The translations under genes and the position numbers were made by a program. Positions 52,424 to 63,918 of a stretch of 64,000 bases of DNA are shown one piece after another; the first letter of the stretch is position 1; every line of letters begins with the position of its first letter. The notes beneath the pieces were generated by a model that saw only the letters and a list, made by a program, of their open reading frames with translations, was not told where the DNA came from and did no database searches. The DNA is from Picocystis sp. L7. Taxonomy: Eukaryota > Chlorophyta > Picocystophyceae > Picocystales > Picocystaceae. The DNA lies in contig QXJR01000024.1 of assembly GCA_020975725.1 (NCBI GenBank), positions 302,535-366,534 on the forward strand. The letters are read 5' to 3'.

Positions 52424-54139
52424 TACAGCGATGCCGGGATGGCTTTGGGCCGCTTTCTCCAGTTGGTGGGTCGCCTCCGTCCCCATGCGCCCCCAGGAGG
52501 GGACGGCGGCGCAAAAGGAACGGTCCAAGGAAGTCTTCTTTGTTGTTCCGTTGCACCCTGAAGCTGGGCACCCTTTCCCGTCTATATGCGAATGCTGCAC
52601 AGCACAGGGTGTATTCACGTCTGTGACACCTGTAAAAATAAAGGAACAAGCGCGTGGGTGCGCTCAGGGATGGGAAAAATTGCAGGACTTCCTTGCGATG
52701 AATCTCGGTATCGCATTGGTAAGGTATGCCATCCTTGCTGAAGCCAGGGAGCTGGCGCAGGTCGCAGCCCCTTGTTGGACCGGTACCACCCCTTCCCGAA
52801 GAGCTCCTGGAGAAGGACCAGGCAAGCGGCAGAGAGCTTGTCGAGTGTAAAGGTCCTTGTTGCGGTCTTCCATTGCAGGTGCAGTCCCTCCATTCTTGCA
52901 TGCAAGCAAAGGAAATGTGAAAGGAGCTACTGACTGGTGCGCTTCAACTCTGGTGATTGTCTGTGCATCGTCGCACGCCGATCGTGGTTCGGTCCACCGA
53001 TTCTTGCCAAGATAGGTGAGATTACCATGATGGGCGGATACGCTTGCCAACCAAAAATTTGATAGAGATATGCTGGCACCTTGTGCATGCGCATGAAATT
53101 TGCGAGGCGAACGTGTCGCATGCAATTCTCTCTTGTGCTGCACGTTCGCCCCCCCCTGCATGTGTTGTACTTGGACGGCAAGGAGTGTTTTGGTCCTCAT
53201 CTCTACATGCTGCCATGTGGACAGCGGTGGATCGAATGTCACAACCGCGGAAAGTGGAAAAAGTGTCGACTCGGTCTGTCGGCACATCGACGCCACGTTG
53301 AAGAGAGCGTTTCCTGGTTCGAGGGTCGGATTGCACCCAAGTGGATCGACGGCGGGTTTGCTCCCGGGTGAAATTCTCCAGCGGTTGTGGATGGGAGCCC
53401 TTGTCGAGAATGATGGCTTCCTACAGTAGCACTGCGATCGATAGGAAGAGCCTAACGGTTCAATCCAAAGGTGGTTTCCCAGCGGACGGATCCCTCTTGG
53501 ATCGGTACGTCTTCCACGTTGTGCGGTGGCCAACGATCGATTGCATCGGGCGCCACTGTCCTTGGACACTTGGGGTCCAGTTCAAGCCCCTTCCTCCTCC
53601 TTTTCGAATCCCTCGGGTAGTTCCGTTGCGGTTGTTTCCCCTTGTAAGCCATCCCTCCCTCCACCACTCTGTGCTTGTAGGGGGGGGGAGACCTTCCCCT
53701 GTCTCTCCCCCCTCCTCCTCCGAGGCCTCCGATCGAGGGGGGAGAATCTTCTCTCCCGGGTGGGGTGTCCCTTTCCTTGGGATTCGTTCGGGTGGTGGAA
53801 CGAGGTACGCCCCGGGTTCAGATGGGACGAACCCATCGGATGGATCGAGGCACCCACCCGTGCTTCGACGCGCAGGGGACGTTCGAACGTTTGAATGTCG
53901 ATGGGTTCGAGGTTCGGGGGGGGGGACCCACCCAACGGTCTTCCACGTACGTGGGAGCACACCACCCGCTTCCATGGAACCATGGTCTCTCACAACCGGA
54001 TGAGAACGGAATCACAACCGAGGACGTGGTCGGTGCATCGACGCCGTACAAGGTCCAGGAACGATCCAGGTGGGGATCCCAACCGTCCGTGTATACAAGG
54101 GACGATCGGGGGGACGCACGAGAAGAACCGAGGAACAAC
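52424..54139. other. Intergenic region
   Basis: 1.7 kb with no supported gene. Contains G-runs (nine G near 53680, eight G near 53920) and stays open in several frames because of high GC from 53400 on. Confidence 0.5.
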
Positions 54140-56293
54140 ATGAAGCACGAGCTGCTGGACGGATCCCCAACCAAGACGAACAACTACCTGAAGCACGTGG
54201 ATGGCCTACGTGCATTGGCGGTGCTGCCCGTGGTGGTGTATCATGCCGGACTCGCCGTGTCCGCCAAGCCGACAGGAACGATCCAGCTGATGCAAGGTGG
54301 ATTCTACGGAGTAGACATCTTCTTCGTCATCTCCGGATACCTCATCACAGGACTGCTGGCCAAAGAATTCGCGTCCGATGGAACGATCTCCCTGCGCAAG
54401 TTCTACGAGAGGAGATTGAGAAGGATCGGACCGTGCCTGGTGACCGTGCTCGCCGTGTGCACGTTCATGGCCTCGATTTTACTCGATGCGGCAAGGAAAA
54501 GAGACTACGCCCAATCTCTGCTGGCATCCCTCTTCTCCGTCAGCAACTACTATTGGTGGACCACCATGGCAGAGTACGAGGCAGAAGCATCGCAGCTGAA
54601 GCCCCTGCTGCACACATGGTCCTTGGCATGCGAAGAGCAGTACTACATGTTGGTTCCAATCGTTTTCTTGGCCACCATGCGGTGGTCCGGAACGCGTGGA
54701 ACCGTAGCGGTGCTGGTCGTCGCCGGCACGCTGAGCTTCGCGTTGGCGCAGTACTGGTCGACACATGCTCTCTTGAAGGCCTTCTACCTCTTGCCTAGCA
54801 GGTTTTGGGAGATGGCCACTGGTGGCGTGCTCTCTCTCACGACGGAATTCTCCAGTTCCAGGAAGCCTTCCCATTTGAAAACCATCTTGTCGTACGTTGG
54901 CTCAGCCTGCGTAATGTTTTCATTCCTTTGTTTGCCGTTCGGAGAGAACCATCCGGGCATCTTCACTCTGCCAGCCATTACGGGGTCGTGTTTACTCATC
55001 GCGTTCAGCGATGATAGCAGCGTTCCAGGCAAGGTCCTTTGCAGTCCGCTCATGGTCAGCATCGGTAAGGTCTCCTATTCGTTGTACCTGTGGCACGTTC
55101 CGTTGTTCGCGTTTGCAAGGATATGGATCATGCTGCTGGCTGCTGGAGACAAAGCGTTGCTCGTCGCCTTGTGTGTAGGACTGTCGTATGCATCCTATGT
55201 TTACATCGAAACCCCGTTTCGCAATCGAGAGCAGACATCCACCCTGGCATGTTTGACCTACGTCGTCGGCACAACGCTCCTGCTAATGGTTTGGTCAGGA
55301 TCAGTCCTGATACGATCCACGACAGGGGAGGCACTCCTCGGTGCCACGGGGGCGGCGGAGTTTTCGAAAGACGAAAGTGGCACACGCAGTCTAGGGAATG
55401 GAACTGGTCTAGAATGGCTAAATGACACCACATACACTTGGCCTAGGGTTGAATCGTTGCAGCGGACGCCGGTGAGCGAGAATCGAAATCTTTTCTTAGC
55501 AGAGCTGCCAGCAAAGTTTAAACCGCACTCACAGAGGTATGGGGGAGGCGGCATGTTTTCTAGCAACCCATCAACACTCAAGGTCCTGGTTGTGGGCGAT
55601 TCGTACTCGATGAATCTGTTCAATGCCTTGTACATGCACAATGAGCTGTACGCCAAAGGCAGTATCGAGTTTGCCAGGTACGGTTCTGGACCGGGGGTTA
55701 TGAAGGGAATGTCCGATGATGCAAACAGCAAAGCCCGAGAAAAGCTTGTCAACTTGCGTACTACAGAGGAAGACTTCCGCAGAGCCAATATCGTGGTATT
55801 CAGTTGGCGCTGGAGGGATATCTACAAATTTGCAGAGCCTCTGTCTGCCGTCTGCAACCTCTTTCAAGGGATAGAAAATAAAACCATCATAGTCACTGGT
55901 AAACGCCCTGAGTTCTACTTTCGGCAAGATGGAGAGTTTGACCAAGTGACAGACTTGTACGAGAAATACAGAATGAGCAATGATTACTCTGCAGCGGGGA
56001 TGAACAGGTATTTCTTTCTGCATGCAGATTTTTTTCATGAGGAAAATGCCCTCTTGCGGGAGGCAGCGGAGAACTGTTCTCTTGATTTCTTGGACTGGAA
56101 GCCGGTGGTGTGTGACTTGCTTTACAAAGAATGCTTAGGAGTGACACCCAGCGGCATGCCTGTATATCAGGCAGATGGAGCCCATTGGTCTCCTGAAGGA
56201 TTCAAGGCATTCGGTTTGAAGCTTTACCAGCTGGATTGGCTAGGCGTCAGGCCAATGGCAGCACCTGCTGTCCCAAAGCAGGACCTGCGGTAG
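54140..56293 (+). CDS. Acyltransferase-3 / SGNH two-domain O-acetylase (OafA-like)
   Basis: Bacterial-style membrane O-acetylase that moves acetyl groups onto surface polysaccharide. 717 residues. The N-terminal acyltransferase-3 domain has about ten helices, with catalytic-type His35 in VVVYHAGL, the FFVISGYLIT motif and an Arg-rich YERRLRRIGP loop. A luminal SGNH-like domain begins near residue 480 with VVGDSYSMNLF (block I GDSY in place of GDSH) and ends with DGAHWSPEG near 678, supplying the Asp-His pair. The architecture is common in bacteria and scattered in algae, which suggests horizontal transfer (inference). ATG 54140 starts just before the first conserved segment YLKHVDGLRA. Confidence 0.92.
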   Translation: MKHELLDGSPTKTNNYLKHVDGLRALAVLPVVVYHAGLAVSAKPTGTIQLMQGGFYGVDIFFVISGYLITGLLAKEFASDGTISLRKFYERRLRRIGPCLVTVLAVCTFMASILLDAARKRDYAQSLLASLFSVSNYYWWTTMAEYEAEASQLKPLLHTWSLACEEQYYMLVPIVFLATMRWSGTRGTVAVLVVAGTLSFALAQYWSTHALLKAFYLLPSRFWEMATGGVLSLTTEFSSSRKPSHLKTILSYVGSACVMFSFLCLPFGENHPGIFTLPAITGSCLLIAFSDDSSVPGKVLCSPLMVSIGKVSYSLYLWHVPLFAFARIWIMLLAAGDKALLVALCVGLSYASYVYIETPFRNREQTSTLACLTYVVGTTLLLMVWSGSVLIRSTTGEALLGATGAAEFSKDESGTRSLGNGTGLEWLNDTTYTWPRVESLQRTPVSENRNLFLAELPAKFKPHSQRYGGGGMFSSNPSTLKVLVVGDSYSMNLFNALYMHNELYAKGSIEFARYGSGPGVMKGMSDDANSKAREKLVNLRTTEEDFRRANIVVFSWRWRDIYKFAEPLSAVCNLFQGIENKTIIVTGKRPEFYFRQDGEFDQVTDLYEKYRMSNDYSAAGMNRYFFLHADFFHEENALLREAAENCSLDFLDWKPVVCDLLYKECLGVTPSGMPVYQADGAHWSPEGFKAFGLKLYQLDWLGVRPMAAPAVPKQDLR

Positions 56294-58402
56294 TAGTCTT
56301 GATTATTTAGGTGGCCTATGCCAAGTTGTCTCCTCTATCATTTGCTGGCTGCACAATTAAATTGGAGGATGGCTGTGGCTCTCACAACTCTTTCAGACAC
56401 GATCTTCAGCAGAATGATGGACCAAAGCGCATACACAGGACCCAGTCCTCGCTTGTGCACGATGGCTGTGTGCTTCTCTGCAGAAGCTGTTGCAGGAACG
56501 TTGAAGGAACACAATCCTCAGTCTCCTGACACGAAACTCTTCGCTCCTTGCATCTGACAAGCTTGCCCAGTGTTCCTATGCCATACCCGAGGGGCAGCTA
56601 ACTAGCATCCACATGAACGTACAACATGCAAAGTGCCCTCGCTGCAAAACACTGTCCACCAGTTTTGTATTTATAAATTTCTTTGAATTGTTTGCGAGCC
56701 CACCTGCACGGAAAGTAGAAGCCGGAAATATTGTTACAACTAAAGTCGACCATCGGATTACAAAAGGAAACCCTATCAATGGAGATGGGCAATTTAGGAA
56801 TGACGAGATCCTTTTGCAAGATGTGCAGTGTCGGGGTATGGGTGGAAACCAAACCTTCATCTCTAGGTCCGGAAGCATATTTCAGACAGAAGAGAGGGGA
56901 GGAATGAAAACGACGTTGGAGAACACCACCCTTGCAATGAGTGATGCATAGCGTGCTGGATGGATGCGCCCCCTTCTATTGCAGGCACCATATTTGCAGA
57001 TCCTTGGCTCACCCTTCAAAGACAAGGCACGTGGTACAATGCATGTGCGTGCACGCTGTGCCTTGCTGGAACTTCTACTATGGACCTATCCTTTGGCCAA
57101 TGGATGCACATGGCTACATATCAAAGAAGAGGCAAGTGTGTTTAGAATCGTACTGCCTGTAAGATGTTATCATTTGCCTAAGAATGTGGAGAACCGGAGG
57201 ATTGTGTAGATGTGACGAGGAGCTGATCTGTTCGTAAATATTTTTGGATATCCGCTGCGCGAGGCAACGGGTACGAGCAGTGACCTTATTCCACCTTACA
57301 ACGTACTTCAAAGGATGCACTATAGCAGACAGATTCCCGTCTAAAAGATGCTTCTTCTTGCAGACGAAGGAAATCGTGTCCTACATTCTCTGCCTGACAC
57401 AGTTGATATGAGGGATTTCGGAGCCTTGCCTATATTCTGGTAAAGACGGAAAGGCCTGTTCAGGTTCCAGAGTGATGTTCGTGAAGAGTTTTGTGCAGGA
57501 AGGCAGTGGGATCGACCAGAATTTTCGCAATGGGTTTGACTTGTGCGCATCCAACCATGCTCTCTGAGTATGGCCCCCTCTGCGAGGATGTTGACCTCAG
57601 TGATTCCCTTGGAGTATCAATCCACCCCAAAACCCAGATGCAAAAGAATCCTTCAGGCTGGATGTCATAGGAGGGACCGTAGGCAAGGAGCATCACCAGG
57701 AGATTCCCTCCAGTCAATGAAAGTCCGGCTTCATTGAAGGTATCCGCACAAAGACAAGATGTAACCTCAGGCACAATCCAATCGGCAGGTCTCATAGAAA
57801 CTAGTAGAGAATGGTTTGTCGGCTCGTGGTGATAATATGCCCACGCCGAGAAGGTGCAGAGGCTGCACTGAGGCAGGCAAAATGAATACGTACTGCAGGC
57901 TCTTCCTGGAACACATCAGTGTATAGTTCAGTTGTAAAAGAGCAGTGCAGGCCAAGACAGAACATATATCGTTCCTCACCATCGCAAGGAGGAAAACCCG
58001 GCATCGTGGTATGATTTGGTGCAGACCGGGAATCACTCAGTGGTTTGTCATGGGAATGAGAACATAAGCACCGGGTTTGAGACAACAAGGCTCGCAAAAA
58101 GAACCGGCAAGCCGAGGGCGCTGTTGATGTTGGAACTGTTGCACACCTTCTGCAAAAGGACAGAATCGGACAATGTTTTGGCGCAGCAAGCGCTAGACAG
58201 GCTCACAGACCAAACAACGTTGCAAGCCGGAAACGCAAAGAGACCTCTTCACAAATGCAAGGGCTACGTAGACTCGGCCTCTGTAGCACTACAGCTATGC
58301 AAAGGTAGTGTCACTTCATTTGCTTACAAACATGATAAAAGAACACTACAGTACGACTGTGGGTTGCGCAACCACAACCATTCCAACCTCACCCACGGGG
58401 GT
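56294..58402. other. Intergenic region
   Basis: 2.1 kb between convergent genes. A 112-codon frame at 56613-56951 opens with CPRC but has no other protein character; not called. Confidence 0.5.
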
Positions 58403-59471
58403 TCAGTAATCGTAGAAAATTTGTTGGACTTCCTCTCGATCGTTTGTCACTGTCAAAGCAAGCTTCAAGAGTGTGTTGGCCTTTTGCGGGGTCAAGTTAT
58501 CCGCAGAGATGTAGGGCTCGCCGCGGTCGCCAACGCGTCCAGAGCTTCCTCGGTTACCCAAGACAACCAGTACTCCGTTGTCTGCTGCTTCCAGCAATGG
58601 GGGTCTCTGACTTGCGTGAGCTGATGCGGTCCCAAACGCAGCTATAACCAGACCTTTTGCATTGGCCTCATTCACAGCAGCATTGACCAATGCCGGACTT
58701 GCATCTGTGTAGGAGTACAAGATTTCCGTTCCAGGGAGGTCCTCAGCTGTTATGTTGGCAATATCGAACATGCTGTCCATCGTGTGGAGGCGCATGGGGG
58801 AGCGGTAGAAGTATGCTTTCCCATTGCTGATGATTCCCAATGCTCCAGTGTCCAACGATTCCCACGTGTCTACGCGGGACACAACATTCTTGGTCACCTC
58901 GCGGGCCGGGTGGATGAGTTCATTAACCACCAGCAACACACCTTTTCCGCCGGCCTCTGGAGTAGCAGCTGTGATCAATGCATCAATGAAGTTACGGCTA
59001 GCATCCTCACTGAGGGTTTCGCGCTGGCGTTGTGCAGCAGTCACGACAATGGGCTTGCTTGTCTTGACGACAAGGTTGAGGAAGTAAGCGATGTCTTCCG
59101 CTGCGTTTGATCCGATGGTCACCATGTAGCCATCGACATCCGGTTCCTCTTCTTCGGTCCGCTGAATGGCGACAGCAGTGTCAATGAACTCCTGCCAAGA
59201 CAAGGTCGAACTTCCGACACGAGTGATGTCCTCTGCTTCCAATTCAGCAATATCGAGGACTTGTGGGAGGGCCTCCACGATGGCTTCCACAGAGACACGG
59301 CCATCTGGAGTGTTTGCAATGGTCCCGCCCGTGGCAAAAAATTTTGACCGTGGGCAAGTCTTGGCACCACGCTGGCACGGTTCCACTGAAGGCCAAGAAG
59401 ATCAACGCTGCCAGGGCAACCCAGCTCCACATGCGAGAACATGCTTGCTGGACTTGTGACACACCTGCCAT
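58403..59471 (-). CDS. Secreted bacterial-type L-asparaginase with frameshift and altered active site
   Basis: Type II asparaginase relative. A signal peptide begins at ATG 59471 (core WVALAALIFLAF) and reads to LPTVKIF. The rest of the enzyme continues in the next frame from ATGGTIA. The frames meet at a run of six A (plus strand 59336-59341), so either one base is extra, by mutation or sequencing error, or there is an unseen splice. Numbering from the second frame's ATG at 59386, the first catalytic Thr (TGGTIA) and the Lys of REVTK are kept. The second catalytic pair, HGTDT in the family, is IGSNA (91-95), losing the Asp and changing Thr to Ser. A normal asparaginase activity is doubtful. 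Divergent from the amidase. Confidence 0.75.
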
Positions 59472-59856
59472 TTCTCGTGTCTTGGCTTGATCAGTCTGTC
59501 AGCGTTCTTGTCTTTCGAGGCACGAAGTGCTGCTAGTCCTCCCGCGTCCAGAAGCTGGCTGGACGTCTGTGGCTGCAAGGCGAATTCTCTACAAGTCGGC
59601 GAGCAGGCTCCTTTAAATACTGGGGCAAGATACTGGTGGTACGGCTAGGGTTTCTTGAGGGCTACGGCTTGTCTTTGCATGGTCGTGCATCCCTCGTGGA
59701 CTTGCATTGGACGGTTGGGAACCATCCTGCTGTCGAGAGGGGCACAGTGATGATCGATGGTTGGAAAGGATCCAAGGATTGGTCCCTGGTACACTCCCGA
59801 CTGGCAGCCCCTTTACCAAGGAAGGTAGGGGGAAGGTTAGTTGGGAGCCTGGTACC

Positions 59857-60488
59857 CACGTGACCCCCCTTCGATGCGAACGACCAGGAAGGCACCCCAG
59901 CCTCGGAAGGATCGAGGGTTCCACCCGGATGAAATCCTGGTGAGGAGTCACGTGGGCCGTTCGTCGAGGACCGACCTGTTCGAACTCGTCACGTGGGGTC
60001 CCTAGGAAGGGCGATTTCCTCGGACGGATCGAGGGCTTGACCAGGTGCAGTCTCGCCCAGGGATCACGTGCACCGCTCGTGACGCTTCGACTTCCTTCGA
60101 CCCCCCTACACGTGCGGTCCAGGGGTGGGGGGTTCCCCGGGAAGGATCGAGGGCGCGACACGTGGGGGCATGTGCGCACCCCCCCGGTTCCAACCCTCGA
60201 GTCATCCGAGGTTGGGGCGTCCACCTGGGCCTTTCACGTCGGGGTGGCCACAGCGGTACCAGACACCCCCTTGTCCCTTTCGGTTGCTTCCTTGGTAAAG
60301 GGTGTGGATGCAGGGAGGGAAACCGGGGACCGATCCTGGGTTCCCACCCACGTGATCCCTAACGGTCGAATGGACCAGGCCACGTAATCCATGAGGAGAT
60401 GTAGCGCACGTGATCGACGTCTTGTTCCTCGTCGCGGTCGAAACCGCACGCTTGGGGCTGCTGCCACCCGCCAGGAGGAGACCACGTG
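59857..60488. promoter_or_regulatory. Nine CACGTG boxes in a divergent promoter
   Basis: Exact CACGTG at 59857, 59949, 59990, 60065, 60109, 60159, 60349, 60407 and 60483 (start positions). Several extend to TCACGTGGG or GATCACGTG. They sit in diverged repeats that also contain GGATCGAGGG. The region separates the asparaginase (minus) and amidase (plus). CACGTG is the target of bHLH and bZIP factors, so shared control of both genes is likely. No other gene is seen in 59472-60607. Confidence 0.65.
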
Positions 60489-60607
60489 GACGAGGGTTGG
60501 GGCTCGTACCGTGGCGGGGTGCCCCTTCGACTCGCCGTACCGGTTCATATTCCCCACCGAGGTTGGAAGTGGCCAGAACGACAGGAGCACCTGGCGCACG
60601 CGCTTCC

Positions 60608-62239
60608 ATGGCGAAACGCAACTCATCCATCGGAATGCTCGGTTCCACCATGCTCCGAGCCGCATTGGTGCTGCTCGGCTTGCTGGCCTTGGCCAGTGGA
60701 GACATCGATGTCGTCGAGCTCACCGCTACACAAGTGCAGGAAGCCTACGAACAAGGAGAATACACCGCAGAAGAGCTCACCATGGCCTTCCTCGAAAGGA
60801 TCGAGATGTACGAACCCGTGTACAACGCCTTCGTCTACCTCAACCCCAACGCTGTTGAAACCGCCAAGGCATTGGATAAGGAATACGCAGCCAGTGGACC
60901 TCGCGGACCGCTGCACGGTGTACCTGTGGTCATCAAGGACAACATGAACCTTGCCGGCGTTCCTACGAGCAACGGCTACTGGGGATTCCAGCGTTCTACT
61001 GGCGGACTGGACATGATTCCCTCCAGAGATGCCAGCGTGGTGGCCCGCCTGCAAGAGGCGGGTGCCATCGTCATGGGCAAGACCAACCTTCCGGACTTTG
61101 CAAGGAGTGGGACCGTGTCCGACAGCTCAGCCATCAACCGTACACACAACTCCTATGGCTTGGAACTTGTTCCTGGCGGTTCCAGCGGGGGTACAGCCAC
61201 GGCCGTGTCCGGAAGCTTTGCCGTTCTTGGCTTGGGAACGGAGACTGGAGGGTCCATCCAGAACCCAGCGGCCTCCCAGAGCCTGGTGGGGATCAAGCCA
61301 TCCATTGGCTTGGTTCCCATTGATGGCATTGCTCCCCTGGTTGCACAGCGCGATGTTGCGGGTCCACTGACCAAGACCGTGGCGGATGCAGCGGCAACCT
61401 TGGAGGTCCTCGCTGGCGTCACTATTCAAGATGTGAGAACGTACAATGGCTTGGCAAGCATTCCCGAGGAAAGCTACGTTACGTTTCTGGATTCAGAAGG
61501 GTTGCAAGGCAAGCGGTTGGGTGTCTACGACGGTGTGTGGGGCAACGCACTTTCGCCCGAGGTGGAGGAAGCCTACAACCAAATGTTGGATATTGCCATG
61601 GAGCTTGGGGCCGAGTTGGTCATGAACGTGTTTAATGATTCAGGATGGACCGAAGTCTACGAGGACTCTCCTCCCAACTACACGGGATATGCGGAGACTC
61701 TGTACCATGACTTGAACCTGTACTTTCAGGACCTGGGCGATACGTCCGACTTCAACTCGGTGGAAGAGTGGGAGGAGAAGACCAACCGCACCATGGGGGA
61801 AGAGTCTGCTGTCAGTCCTTTCTCTGTGACCGACAGTGGAACAGGTGGAGATCCCCTCACCGACCCAGAGTACTGGGAGTATGCAGCTTGGCGGGGCCAG
61901 TTGTACAAGAAGTATCGCGAGATCATGGAAGAAGAGCAATTGGACGGCTTGATCTATCCCTTCGCTGCCATTCCTTTGCCCACGTTTGACGAGGGTGGAG
62001 TTGGTGCCATCAGTGTGCCTGAGATCAATCACATGGGGCTACCACAGATAACCCTTCCAGCAGGCTACATTGCTGGTGGGCGACCGTTTGCGATTAACAT
62101 CATCGGTAACGATCTTTATACCGAACCTGAGTTGATCTCCATGGGGTATGCATTTGAGCAAGCCACAATGCTGCGCGAAGCGCCAGAAGGCCCGAATGAG
62201 CAGGTATCTTTCGGAAGCTGCCAGTGTACCACGTTTTGA
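60608..62239 (+). CDS. Secreted amidase-signature hydrolase
   Basis: Hydrolyses amide bonds with release of ammonia. 543 residues. A signal peptide at about 14-31 (LRAALVLLGLLALASG) places it outside the cell or in the secretory path. The Ser-cisSer-Lys triad is complete: Lys110 in VVIKDNMN, the cis-Ser of PGGSSGGT (192/193), and nucleophile Ser216 in GTETGGSIQNPAA. Length and layout match bacterial and fungal amidases. With the divergent asparaginase it suggests scavenging of nitrogen from extracellular amides. The frame is open upstream to 60410, but ATG 60608 gives a proper signal peptide within 14 residues. A bacterial-type enzyme, possibly transferred. Confidence 0.93.
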   Translation: MAKRNSSIGMLGSTMLRAALVLLGLLALASGDIDVVELTATQVQEAYEQGEYTAEELTMAFLERIEMYEPVYNAFVYLNPNAVETAKALDKEYAASGPRGPLHGVPVVIKDNMNLAGVPTSNGYWGFQRSTGGLDMIPSRDASVVARLQEAGAIVMGKTNLPDFARSGTVSDSSAINRTHNSYGLELVPGGSSGGTATAVSGSFAVLGLGTETGGSIQNPAASQSLVGIKPSIGLVPIDGIAPLVAQRDVAGPLTKTVADAAATLEVLAGVTIQDVRTYNGLASIPEESYVTFLDSEGLQGKRLGVYDGVWGNALSPEVEEAYNQMLDIAMELGAELVMNVFNDSGWTEVYEDSPPNYTGYAETLYHDLNLYFQDLGDTSDFNSVEEWEEKTNRTMGEESAVSPFSVTDSGTGGDPLTDPEYWEYAAWRGQLYKKYREIMEEEQLDGLIYPFAAIPLPTFDEGGVGAISVPEINHMGLPQITLPAGYIAGGRPFAINIIGNDLYTEPELISMGYAFEQATMLREAPEGPNEQVSFGSCQCTTF

Positions 62240-63389
62240 ACTCCCTCTTTTTGTAAGGAAGCCTACGCTGAATGTACTCCTCCATGCGAACCATTTCACA
62301 ACCTTAACTTCCCGAGGGGCACTGGATTGAGCTTGGTCGGACTTAAGTGAAAGAATCCAGCTGTACAACGAAGTAGCAGGGAATCCAATTGTTGGAAAGT
62401 GTGACAACTCTTTCCAAGGCCTATGCATGTTATCCAACAACCGATTGACCAGGAAGGGAACCTTTCTAGAGGAAAAGCCAGAAGACCAGACAGTTCATCG
62501 ACCGCGAACAAACTACCTATACATAAACATCTCGAAGCCACCACGAGGCATGAGATATCTTCTGATAGGGAAAGTACGGCTGTAAGAGACTTGAAGGTCA
62601 CCGTGCACATCCCGTTACACGCGCCTAACTTTACCTGGATCGTCTTTCTATGTATGGAGACGGGAAGGAACCGGCGGACTACCATCGTCAACACGTTCGA
62701 AAGGCGACGTTCAGAGCGCACCTGCTCGCGTGCGGCTGGGTGGTAGGTGTTTCTATCGTCCTCTTGTCCATCCTGTCGGAAGGTCTGGCCATGGCGACCG
62801 ACTCGCGATTCATTCTCAGATGCGCACTTCCTTGGGCATCGATCCACGGTGTCTACGCCGTCGTCCGTTCGGCATCGGATCGATCTCCAAGATGCGAACC
62901 CGTGTTGCGTCTTCGCAGTTGCACGCGTGCGTTTCCAGAGGTTCCATCCATCCGTGCACGTGTTCCCTTTCGAACCAGGGATGGGAACCAAGGGAGTTCG
63001 GTGGGTGCCATTGCGAAAGGGGCGTTGCCTTTCGTGGTGGGAACCGATCCCCTTCCGACCCCGAATCCGTTCGGATCGGATCCAGGACCTTCACTTGTGG
63101 AACGTGGAGATGCCCCCCCTGTCCCTGTGCCACCCCGACCCTGCCCGTGTGTCCTTCGATGGGGTCGGGGGGCTTCTGGAAGCCTCCGGAATCGGGGCGC
63201 CCCACCCAGCTGAGATGAAAGCTGGACGCCCCATCCTCTTACGGGGACTCCCACCGCCACCCCAGTCTCCTATCCACCCTCGGGAGGTACGGGTACAGCC
63301 ACAACTGTCGTGGACGACCCTGGGACGAAGGGCAAAGGCGTGGAGGGAGGGAACGACCGAACGGTGCGCCACGGCCTGCCGCTCCAGCC
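62240..63389. other. Intergenic region
   Basis: No supported gene. A copy of CCCTTTCGAACC is at 62965-62976. Upstream region of the terminal gene. Confidence 0.5.
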
Positions 63390-63918
63390 ATGACCTCGCC
63401 CACCTTCCTCCTCGCCATGCTCCTGCTCGTCGGAACGGGCCTCCAACAAGCCTTCGCGGGAGATGGTCCGAACGTGTTTTTTCTGGCCGACAACGACGTG
63501 ACCGTGCTGTGTCCCGATGGCGAAGTGGGCGATTCAGGGGAGGTCAATGGGAATACCTACACCAAACGGACCCGGGCCCAGCTGGACAATCTTATTGATA
63601 ATGATCCAGCGGACGAGCAGATACGACTGACCTGCACGACCGGGATCACGGACATGAGTCTTTTGTTCAATTTCAAAGGGACCTTCAACCAAGACATCGG
63701 GAGCTGGGACACCAGCAGCGTGAACAACATGTTTCAAATGTTTAGGTCCGCCATCAACTTCAACCAAGACATCGGCAGCTGGGACACCAGCAGTGTGATT
63801 ACCATGCAAAATATGTTTGCTGTTGCCTCCAGCTTCAACCAAGACATCAGTGGCTGGGACACTAACCAGGTGACCAACATGGCGTCCATGTTCAATGGGG
63901 CCAGCAGCTTCGACCAAG
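63390..63918 (+). CDS. BspA-like DUF285 repeat surface protein, truncated by the telomere
   Basis: N-terminal 176 or so residues of a secreted protein. A signal peptide ([23 protein letters not shown]) and a short domain are followed by three DUF285-type repeats of about 25 residues ([13 protein letters not shown] pattern; FNQDI, W and M conserved). These repeats usually continue for many units in lectin-like or adhesin-like proteins. A fourth repeat begins with SSFDQ and is cut in the next codon by telomeric repeats. Reading on gives Gly-Val-stop. So this copy is a broken remnant or, if transcribed, a short form. Bases up to CAAG at 63918 still match the repeat, which places the break. Confidence 0.87.

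Noticed and set aside
49757-52618. Long open frame of over 900 codons antisense to the guanylate cyclase
   Set aside because: It is a shadow of a GC-rich gene plus the minisatellite; composition is low-complexity (Lys/Gly/Arg/Glu repeats) and no domain appears.
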